Made by a program: the position numbers and the translations under genes. From Streptococcus cristatus (GTDB lineage Bacteria; Bacillota; Bacilli; Lactobacillales; Streptococcaceae): a DNA stretch of 64,000 nucleotides. Location: positions 1 to 64,000 of the forward strand of contig NZ_RJPR01000001.1 in NCBI RefSeq assembly GCF_003943465.1, in the 5' to 3' direction. This document shows positions 58,271-64,000 of the stretch, one piece after another; the first letter of the stretch is position 1, and each line of letters begins with the position of its first letter. The notes beneath the pieces are model-generated. The model saw nothing but the letters and a program-made list of their open reading frames with translations, ran no database searches and was not told where the DNA came from.

Positions 58271-60424
58271 CTAACTATTCACCAGATGAGCATAGAAGCC
58301 ATCCTGAGCAACCAACTCTTCATGCGTTCCTTGCTCCACGATTTCACCCTTGTCCAGAACAACCACTTTTTCAGATCGCTCCGCAATAGTCAATCGATGG
58401 GCAATGAAAATGATGGTCTTGTCCAACTCTAAAAGGTTGTCAATAATCTTTTTCTCTGTCAAGATATCCAGATTGCTGGTCGCCTCATCAAGGATCAAAA
58501 TAGGAGCATCGGTCAAAAGAGCCCGAGCCAAGGCCAAACGCTGACGCTGACCACCTGAAATTCCTGAACCATCTGATGTCAATTCTGTTTGGTAATTCAA
58601 AGGCATCCGTTCAATATCTTCACGGATTTCCGCAATTTCCAACGCCCGAATGATTTCTTTCTGAGTCGTTCCGGGCTTGGCACCTAGGAGAACATTCTCC
58701 AAGATGGTACCATTAAAAACATAAGGCTGTTGCGGCAAGTAATTGATATGACGGCGCAAGACATGCTTGTCAATCTGATTGAGGTTGATATTATTAACCA
58801 GAATTTCTCCCTCGTTTGGATCGTAAAAGTTCACGATCATCTTGGCAAGAGTCGTCTTTCCAGAACCAGAAATTCCTACAAAGGCCACCTTGCTGCCTCT
58901 TTCAATGGTCAAATTAATATCTGATAGAACATTTCGTCCATAGCCATACTTGTAGCTGACATTTCGCAACTCAATATCGCCCTTGGTCATGCTTAAATCA
59001 CGGATTGCTTTTTTATCCATAAATTCAGAGTCAACCAGATAAACCTCGTTCAAGCGATTATTGGCAACTTGTGCTGTCTGAAGCTTGGTTTGTAGGTTGA
59101 TAATATTTTCTAGTGGATTTGTGAAATAAACCAGCAAAGTATTATAAGTAATCAACTGCCCCAAGGTCATTTTATTGTCCATTACCAAAAGGGCTCCCAT
59201 CCAAAGGATTGCAACATTCAGCAAGAGCTGAGCCGTCTTCTTCAAGCCGATTTGGATATTTTCCATCCGACTATAGGCAAATGATTTTTTCAGATAGTCA
59301 ACAAATTCTCTATCAATCTTTTGATAGCGGAAATCTTCACTTGTCAAGGATTTGATCGTCTCAATACCATTGATATCTTCGATAATGGAAGAAGACAAAA
59401 TAGCATTAGATTCCATCGTATCGCGATTCATTTTTTCAAATGGCTTCATGAAAGCGAAAATCACGACGATATAGATTGGCAGCGAGAGCAAACTGATAAA
59501 GAACAAATAGAAATTTTGTGAGAACAAAACAATTGCCATGACGACAACGATAGACACATCCAAAAAGATGGACAGAATGGTACTAGCCAAGGCATCAATG
59601 ATACTATTGGCATCGTTGAAGCGCGATACGATTTCCCCTGTCCTTCTTGTCGCAAAAAAAGACATGGGTAGATGAAAGACATGCTTAATATAGGACAAAA
59701 TCACATCAATCGAAAGGCGTTGGCCTAAAATAAGAAGCAAATAGCTCTGAGCATAAGTTAGGACCTGTTGCAAAATGTAGACGACTATTAGACCGAGAGA
59801 AATAATTCCTAAGGTATTCCTCATCTGATTCGGTACGTAAGTATCAATAATCCCCTGCATGTAGTAAGAGCCCACGATATTGATAATCGTCACCAGCATC
59901 GTTGCAATAACGATATTGGCAATCAGTCCCTTTTGTTTCATTAAAATCGGAACAAAAGACCAGAGGCCATTTTTCTTTTCCTTGTGTGGTCTATATTCTG
60001 GCGCTGGGGCGATGAAAATAGAGACACCTGTCCACTCTTGCGCAAACTGTTCCTTAGAAAGTTTGGTCATTTTAACAGCCGGATCTGGATCCGCAATATA
60101 AACCGAATGTTTATCGTGCCCAGTCACAACATAATAGTGAAGCAATTTCTTGTCTTTGATAACATGGGCGATAAAAGGATAAACGATGCCCTTCATGTCA
60201 AATAAAGACATATCCGCTTTAAAGGCTCGTGTTTCAAAACCTAACTCTTCCGAAACTTTCACTAGCCCAAAAGCAGTTGTTCCTCTTAAAGTTGTCTTGG
60301 CCATTTCACGCAAACTAGCCAAGGAATAATAGGAACCATAATAACCATATATCATGGCCAGCGCTGCTACACCACAATCTCTCGCGTCAACTTGAGCCCT
60401 ATAATGACGCTTTGTAAATCTCAT
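58271..60424 (-). CDS. Peptide-cleaving bacteriocin ABC exporter (ComA/BlpA/PCAT family)
   Basis: 717 residues. An N-terminal C39 peptidase domain with catalytic Cys17 (DARDCGVAAL), His96 (LLHYYVVTG) and Asp112 (YIADPDP) cuts after double-glycine leaders. Six membrane helices are at about 160-440. The C-terminal ATPase has Walker A GISGSGKTT, signature SGGQRQRLALAR and Walker B ILILDEATSNLD. It exports the two upstream peptides. ATG at 60424 with AAAGGAG. Confidence 0.94.
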   Translation of the reverse strand: MRFTKRHYRAQVDARDCGVAALAMIYGYYGSYYSLASLREMAKTTLRGTTAFGLVKVSEELGFETRAFKADMSLFDMKGIVYPFIAHVIKDKKLLHYYVVTGHDKHSVYIADPDPAVKMTKLSKEQFAQEWTGVSIFIAPAPEYRPHKEKKNGLWSFVPILMKQKGLIANIVIATMLVTIINIVGSYYMQGIIDTYVPNQMRNTLGIISLGLIVVYILQQVLTYAQSYLLLILGQRLSIDVILSYIKHVFHLPMSFFATRRTGEIVSRFNDANSIIDALASTILSIFLDVSIVVVMAIVLFSQNFYLFFISLLSLPIYIVVIFAFMKPFEKMNRDTMESNAILSSSIIEDINGIETIKSLTSEDFRYQKIDREFVDYLKKSFAYSRMENIQIGLKKTAQLLLNVAILWMGALLVMDNKMTLGQLITYNTLLVYFTNPLENIINLQTKLQTAQVANNRLNEVYLVDSEFMDKKAIRDLSMTKGDIELRNVSYKYGYGRNVLSDINLTIERGSKVAFVGISGSGKTTLAKMIVNFYDPNEGEILVNNINLNQIDKHVLRRHINYLPQQPYVFNGTILENVLLGAKPGTTQKEIIRALEIAEIREDIERMPLNYQTELTSDGSGISGGQRQRLALARALLTDAPILILDEATSNLDILTEKKIIDNLLELDKTIIFIAHRLTIAERSEKVVVLDKGEIVEQGTHEELVAQDGFYAHLVNS

Positions 60425-60459
60425 ACAAACTCCTTTATTCACAAAAGTGTAAATTTACT

Positions 60460-60487
60460 TTTTATGGAGAGCGACCCTCACATAAAA
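60460..60487 (-). other. Leader hairpin between mini-ORF and exporter gene
   Basis: TTTTATG-T-GAGGG-TCG-CTCTC-CATAAAA on the minus strand: 12 paired positions with one bulge. It contains AGGAG-TTTTT-ATG-TGA (ATG directly followed by a stop). No T-run follows, so it is not a plain terminator. Confidence 0.5.
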
Positions 60488-60491
60488 ACTC

Positions 60492-60542
60492 CTAATTAGT
60501 AAACATACTATTCAACAAAAACTGCTTGTCAACTTTATCCAT
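60492..60542 (-). CDS. Possible 16-residue leader peptide upstream of the exporter
   Basis: MDKVDKQFLLNSMFTN, started by an ATG with GGAGAG 7 nt upstream, ending in TAG. It lies in the leader between the bacteriocin terminator and the exporter gene. The peptide is not recognised; it could be a leader ORF or chance. Confidence 0.35.
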   Translation of the reverse strand: MDKVDKQFLLNSMFTN

Positions 60543-60618
60543 AGCGGTTCTCTCCAGCAAAAAACAAGTATAAATTAGGAAGAAGAACTTTCATAACAAG
60601 CAAAAAATAGATATCTCT

Positions 60619-60648
60619 ATCATACACTAATGTGGCGTATTTTTCCAA
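60619..60648 (-). promoter_or_regulatory. Candidate promoter of the exporter genes
   Basis: Minus strand TTGGAA (60643-60648), 18 bp, TATGAT (60619-60624). This gives a leader of about 190 nt before the exporter start. A TATACT at 60567-60572 is an alternative -10. Confidence 0.45.
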
Positions 60649-60735
60649 TGGTATCAGTCGTTTTACTCCATGTAAACATAAAATTACTTAAAAAACAGAC
60701 ATAAAGTAACTTTATCAGACCATTCTATACTAAAA

Positions 60736-60769
60736 AGCCTCTTGTCCCAATCAAGACGAACAAGAGGCT
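60736..60769 (-). terminator. Terminator after the bacteriocin genes
   Basis: AGCCTCTTG ... CAAGAGGCT, 9 perfect base pairs, followed by TTTTTA on the minus strand. It separates the peptide genes from the exporter genes. Confidence 0.85.
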
Positions 60770-60789
60770 CTATGTCGAAACACAAAATA

Positions 60790-61050
60790 TTAGTTAAAAA
60801 CGTCTGGACTTGCAGCACCACCGTTGTTAGCGCCACCACCGTTGCTAGAGCCAGAACGTGATCCAATTCTAGAACGAATACGACCATATGCACGAATAGC
60901 AAGTCCACGTACAGTGCGACCAACTTCACGACCGATATCAAATACGGCACGTACAAGGTCACCACCGACCCATCCACCTTCTACTTCAACCAATTCAGCT
61001 TCAGTAAGAGGCATAAATTTTTGATCTAATGATTTAAAATCTTTGTTCAT
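60790..61050 (-). CDS. Cationic class II bacteriocin-like peptide precursor
   Basis: 86 residues. A double-glycine leader (MNKDFKSLDQKFMPLTEAEL then VEVEGG, cut after Gly26) precedes a 60-residue mature part beginning WVGGDLVRAVFDIGREVGRT. That part holds nine Arg, a GREVG (GxxxG) pair, then a Gly/Ser/Asn-rich segment and an ASPDVFN end. The helix is amphipathic and basic. Not recognised as a named bacteriocin. ATG at 61050 with AAGGTG; a GTG three codons earlier is the alternative. Second gene of the peptide operon. Confidence 0.85.
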   Translation of the reverse strand: MNKDFKSLDQKFMPLTEAELVEVEGGWVGGDLVRAVFDIGREVGRTVRGLAIRAYGRIRSRIGSRSGSSNGGGANNGGAASPDVFN

Positions 61051-61082
61051 AAAATTCACCTTCTTCTATTTGAAATATTAAA

Positions 61083-61256
61083 TTAGTTGAAAAGTCCTAC
61101 TAAGAAACCTGAAACCAATGAGCCACCCAAAATAGCCAATGATACTGTGAAAATATCAACAGGGATACCGTAGAATGCCCATCCACCGTCGATCATCATC
61201 ATTTCTTCTTCAGTCAACGCAGCAAATTGGTTGTCCATCATAGCAAAGTTTTCCAT
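61083..61256 (-). CDS. Hydrophobic class II bacteriocin-like peptide precursor
   Basis: 57 residues. Leader [20 protein letters not shown] then MIDGG (cut after Gly25), and a 32-residue hydrophobic mature part [20 protein letters not shown] then [12 protein letters not shown] with GFLVG (GxxxG). It is read directly from the sequence. The ATG at 61256 follows AAAAGGAGAAC. It lies 32 bp upstream of the cationic peptide gene. Both mature peptides begin with Trp and end in Phe-Asn, and the pair looks like a two-peptide bacteriocin. No immunity gene is recognised nearby. Confidence 0.85.
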   Translation of the reverse strand: MENFAMMDNQFAALTEEEMMMIDGGWAFYGIPVDIFTVSLAILGGSLVSGFLVGLFN

Positions 61257-61345
61257 ATGTGTTCTCCTTTTTTTACAAGGCTTCCTTAACCTTGTTAATA
61301 TATTGTTTGTGGTCAGTTTTATTCAAACATCGCTTCAACACCTAT

Positions 61346-61392
61346 ATTATACAACAACCCTATCGGGTTCAACATGACATCGATGTCATGTT
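61346..61392 (-). promoter_or_regulatory. Bacteriocin operon promoter with perfect 22-bp palindromic operator
   Basis: TATAAT on the minus strand at 61346-61351. The arms AACATGACATC and GATGTCATGTT (61371-61392) are an exact inverted repeat whose centre is about 42 bp upstream of the expected start site. It fits AACA-N-GACA-N4-TGTC-N-TGTT, the ComR-box pattern as I recall it. A weak TTGAAC overlaps the palindrome edge, so the promoter looks activator-dependent. A smaller AACCC-GATA-GGGTT repeat lies between operator and -10. Confidence 0.72.
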
Positions 61393-61467
61393 TGGAAGAA
61401 AAATGTGTAATTTTTTCATAATCTTTATAAATATCCTATTTTTCCCATTTTCCCTAGTTTCATTTTG

Positions 61468-61476
61468 TGGTACAAT
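61468..61476 (+). promoter_or_regulatory. Extended -10 of rnhC, predicted leaderless start
   Basis: TGGTACAAT (TG-G-TACAAT) with TACAAT at 61471-61476, 7 bp before the rnhC ATG. Confidence 0.6.
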
Positions 61477-61483
61477 AGGGGCT

Positions 61484-62368
61484 ATGGAAAGTATAACTTT
61501 AAGTCCTAAACGAGGAGAAATTCAGGCTTTTGTCCAGAAATATAAAGACAAGCTTGTGCCCAGTAAAAATCAGTATATCCAATATCTACTGAAGTTGAAC
61601 CAGGCAACTGTCAGTATCTACACTTCTGGCAAGGTTCTTTTCCAAGGAGAAAAAGCCAGTCATTATGCTTCTTTCTTTGGTCATCAAGCTGAAGAGACAA
61701 GCAAGACTGCTCAGAACATTCCCCTTATCGGTACGGATGAGGTCGGAAATGGCTCTTACTTTGGTGGTTTAGCAGTTGTTGCTTGCTTCGTCAGCCCAGA
61801 GCAGCACACTTTCTTGCGCAAGTTGGGCGTGGGCGATTCGAAGGCCTTGACTGACCTTAAGATTCGGCAACTAGCACCAATTCTGAAAAAAGAAATCCAA
61901 TATCAGGCTATGCTCCTGTCTCCAGAAAAATACAACGAAGTGATTGCCTCTGGTTACAATGCTGTGTCTGTCAAGGTAGCTCTTCATAATCAGGCTATTT
62001 ATCTGCTGCTGCAAAAAGGTTTGACGCCAGAAAAAATAGTCATCGATGCCTTTACCAGTCAGCAGAATTATGACAAATACCTACAAAATGAAAAGAATCA
62101 TTTCCCAAATCCCGTTAGCCTCATTGAGAAAGCGGAAGGAAAGTTTCTAGCTGTCGCTGTCAGCTCCATTATCGCCCGCGACCTCTTTCTGGAAAATCTG
62201 GAAAATCTGAGTCAAGAGCTTGGCTACACCCTTCCGAGTGGAGCTGGAAGCAAGAGCGACCAGGTTGCTAGCCAAATCCTCCAAGCCTATGGAATGACTG
62301 GCCTCCAGCATACCGCTAAACTTCATTTTAAAAATACAGAAAAAGCTAAAAAGCTCTTAGAAAGGTAG
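61484..62368 (+). CDS. rnhC: Ribonuclease HIII
   Basis: 294 residues. An N-terminal TBP-like substrate-binding domain (about 1-85) and an RNase H type 2 core with the [11 protein letters not shown] motif (first catalytic Asp/Glu), VIDAFTS and [16 protein letters not shown]. It cleaves RNA in RNA/DNA hybrids. The ATG at 61484 ([13 protein letters not shown]) aligns with the family N-terminus; the long upstream extension of the same frame runs through the bacteriocin promoter and is not coding. No Shine-Dalgarno at normal spacing. Confidence 0.95.
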   Translation: MESITLSPKRGEIQAFVQKYKDKLVPSKNQYIQYLLKLNQATVSIYTSGKVLFQGEKASHYASFFGHQAEETSKTAQNIPLIGTDEVGNGSYFGGLAVVACFVSPEQHTFLRKLGVGDSKALTDLKIRQLAPILKKEIQYQAMLLSPEKYNEVIASGYNAVSVKVALHNQAIYLLLQKGLTPEKIVIDAFTSQQNYDKYLQNEKNHFPNPVSLIEKAEGKFLAVAVSSIIARDLFLENLENLSQELGYTLPSGAGSKSDQVASQILQAYGMTGLQHTAKLHFKNTEKAKKLLER

Positions 62369-62371
62369 ACT

Positions 62372-63001
62372 ATGAAAAACAAACGCTTTGACTTCCGTGC
62401 CTTCCTCAAGGAGTGGGGAGCCTTTACCCTGATTATCTCTATCATCTTACTCACTCGCTGGCTGCTCTGGGCACCTGTCAAGGTAGACGGTCACTCTATG
62501 GACCCAACCTTAGCCAATGGGGAATATTTGATGGTTTTGAAACACCAGTCCATTGATCGTTTTGATATTGTTGTAGCCACTGAGACAGATGCTGGCAAAG
62601 ATAAAGAAGTTATCAAGCGAGTGATTGGCCTTCCAGGTGATACCATCCAGTACGAAAACGATACCCTTTATATCAATGGTAAAAAAACTGATGAATCTTA
62701 CTTAACAGAATACATCAAGAAATTCAAAAAGGACAAGCTCCAATCCACTTATGTAGGCAAGGATTATAAGGACAACGGAACTTTCTTCCGCAAGCTAGCC
62801 TCTCAAGCCCAAGCCTTTACCGTGGACAAGGAAGGTAGCCCCGTCTTTACCATTAAACTTCTAGACGATGAGTACCTCCTTCTAGGTGACGACCGAATTG
62901 TTTCCAAAGATAGTCGCCAAGTCGGTACCTTCCAAAAGGAACAGATTCAAGGCGAAGCTAAATTCCGTATCTGGCCAATCCTACCTTTCAAGACTTACTA
63001 A
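62372..63001 (+). CDS. lepB: Signal peptidase I
   Basis: 209 residues. One membrane helix (about 15-33), catalytic Ser in VDGHSMDPTLANGEYLMV, catalytic Lys in KEVIKRVIGLPGDTI, and the conserved LLGDDRIVSKDSRQVG box, whose usual Asn-Ser is Asp-Arg-Ile-Val here. It removes signal peptides at the outer membrane face. 3 bp after rnhC, a conserved streptococcal pairing. Confidence 0.95.
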   Translation: MKNKRFDFRAFLKEWGAFTLIISIILLTRWLLWAPVKVDGHSMDPTLANGEYLMVLKHQSIDRFDIVVATETDAGKDKEVIKRVIGLPGDTIQYENDTLYINGKKTDESYLTEYIKKFKKDKLQSTYVGKDYKDNGTFFRKLASQAQAFTVDKEGSPVFTIKLLDDEYLLLGDDRIVSKDSRQVGTFQKEQIQGEAKFRIWPILPFKTY

Positions 63002-63025
63002 TACTTAAGAGTATACCCCCTCCAA

Positions 63026-63059
63026 ACTCAGTTGACTACTCAGCTGGGTTTGCTTTTTA
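63026..63059 (+). terminator. rnhC-lepB terminator
   Basis: AAACTCAG ... CTGGGTTT hairpin with a TTTTT tail. Confidence 0.72.
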
Positions 63060-63076
63060 AAGAGCATATAGAAACA

Positions 63077-64000
63077 ATGACAGAATTTTATTTTTCAGGC
63101 ACTATTGAGCGCATCATTTTTGAAAATCCCAGCAATTTCTTTCGAATCCTCCTCTTGGATATCCAAGACACGGATTGTGAAGATTTTGATGATTTTGAGA
63201 TTATCGTGACCGGGACCATGGCCGATATTATTGAAGGCGAGGATTATACATTTTGGGGCAACCTAGTCCAACATCCAAAGTACGGACAGCAGCTAAAAAT
63301 TTCCCGCTACGAGAGGGCAAAACCGACTAGCAAGGGGCTGGTTAAATATTTTTCCAGTGACCACTTTAAGGGTATCGGGGTCAAGACAGCCCAAAAAATT
63401 GTGGATCTTTATGGGGACGAAACCATTGATAAGATTTTAGCTGAGCCAGAAAAACTCAAAGAAATCACTGGCCTTTCCGCCAAGAACCGAGAAGCCTTTG
63501 TGGCCAAACTGCAACTCAACTATGGAACAGAACTGGTCTTAGCTAAACTGGCCGCCTACGGCATTCCCAACAAACTAGCCTTTCAGATTCAGGAAACCTA
63601 CAAGGAAGAAACGCTGGACATCGTCGAGCACTATCCCTACCAACTAGTTGAGGACATCCAAGGCATCGGTTTTAAAATCGCTGACCAGCTAGCCCAGCAG
63701 TTGGGAATTGAAAGCAATGCTCCTGAGCGTTTTCGAGCTGGCTTGCTTCATACCCTCCTGACCCAGTCCATGGAAACTGGAGATACCTATTTGGAGGCCA
63801 GAGACCTATTGGCACATACGATTGAGCTTCTGGAGAGTTCGCGTCAAGTAGAGCTAGATCCCAGTCTGGTAGCCGATGAATTGGCTCACCTGATTGAAGA
63901 AGACAAGGTCCAAAATGTTGAGACCAAGATTTTTGAAAACAGCCTCTTCTTTGCCGAGGAAGGCATCCGCAGCAATCTGGTCCGCCTCTTGGAAAAAGGC
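63077..64000 (+). CDS. recD2: ATP-dependent RecD2-like DNA helicase (5' part)
   Basis: The frame opens with MTEFYFSGTIERIIFENPSN and continues to the window edge (308 codons) without a stop. It shows the RecD2 N-terminal OB region and the helix-hairpin-helix repeats (HFKGIGVKTAQKIVDLYG, LVEDIQGIGFKIADQLAQQL). The ATPase domains lie beyond the window. It belongs to the RecBC-independent RecD2 family, thought to act in repair and replication-fork handling. Confidence 0.92.
   Translation, partial: MTEFYFSGTIERIIFENPSNFFRILLLDIQDTDCEDFDDFEIIVTGTMADIIEGEDYTFWGNLVQHPKYGQQLKISRYERAKPTSKGLVKYFSSDHFKGIGVKTAQKIVDLYGDETIDKILAEPEKLKEITGLSAKNREAFVAKLQLNYGTELVLAKLAAYGIPNKLAFQIQETYKEETLDIVEHYPYQLVEDIQGIGFKIADQLAQQLGIESNAPERFRAGLLHTLLTQSMETGDTYLEARDLLAHTIELLESSRQVELDPSLVADELAHLIEEDKVQNVETKIFENSLFFAEEGIRSNLVRLLEKG

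Noticed and set aside
60555..60599. Overlapping 19-codon frame (MKVLLPNLYLFF...) as a ComS/SHP-like pheromone
   Set aside because: There is no ribosome-binding site, and the C-terminus does not resemble known SHP or XIP peptides.
61259..61483. N-terminal extension of RNase HIII in the same frame
   Set aside because: It would run through the bacteriocin promoter and operator, and the family begins at the ATG at 61484.

Overview
The window is chromosomal DNA of a Streptococcus, most likely from the sanguinis/gordonii/mitis/anginosus part of the genus. The evidence is the gene neighbourhoods and protein sequences: glyQS, manLMN-manO-serS, sufCDSUB next to a dacA-type gene, ilvBNCA, fakA-asp23-rpmB, rplM-rpsI, tig, and rnhC-lepB-recD2. 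A streptococcal BOX element and SigA-type promoters agree with this. The species cannot be fixed from the sequence alone.

Layout. 1-0.4 kb: the tail of an IS110-type transposase and one copy of a ~175 bp dispersed repeat that occurs four times here. 0.4-9 kb: DUF896 protein, glycyl-tRNA synthetase under a glycine T-box, the mannose-family PTS manLMN behind a cre-like site, manO, and serS under a serine T-box. 9-12.8 kb: an oligopeptide-binding lipoprotein and, divergently, a PBP3/DacA-like protein that lacks the catalytic Ser and Lys. 13-18.2 kb: the SUF Fe-S cluster operon. 18.3-23.1 kb: a TagO/WecA-type transferase, mecA, uppP and a DUF2207 membrane protein. 23.2-31.7 kb: an amino-acid ABC transporter, a small protein, an SPFH protein, ilvA and ilvBNC (CodY-like box, BOX element inside the operon). 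31.8-35.5 kb: a DesKR-like two-component system with an ABC-2 exporter and two small membrane proteins behind a double palindromic operator. 35.6-40.2 kb: a lipoprotein, fakA, asp23, rpmB, and a LytTR regulator paired with a LiaF-like membrane protein. 40.5-45.8 kb: SemiSWEET, tRNA-Thr, DUF3290-DUF421, CsbD, then a decaying stretch holding an integrase relic, a DUF898 pseudogene with three stops and a BceB-type permease remnant, next to the 3' end of rpsI. 45.8-56.6 kb: rplM-rpsI, DegV, rlmB, a 42-bp-unit minisatellite, tig, the truA-pdxK/thiD-ECF transporter operon, a Nudix hydrolase and a TetR-ABC-FtsX operon. 56.9-61.3 kb: a bacteriocin locus with two double-glycine peptides, a ComA-like peptidase/ABC exporter and a ComB-like accessory protein. 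61.5-64 kb: rnhC, lepB and the start of recD2.

The most interesting points are these. (1) The two-peptide bacteriocin locus has a perfect 22-bp palindrome, matching the ComR/Rgg-type operator pattern, centred about 42 bp upstream of the predicted start site. (2) The DacA-family protein at the usual PBP3 position next to suf is probably a pseudoenzyme. (3) The LytTR/LiaF-like pair has 9-bp direct repeats spaced exactly 21 bp apart upstream of its own promoter. (4) The seven-unit 42-bp repeat stays open in one frame. (5) rlmB, truA and rnhC appear to be transcribed as leaderless mRNAs. The window contains no CRISPR array, rRNA or intact prophage.
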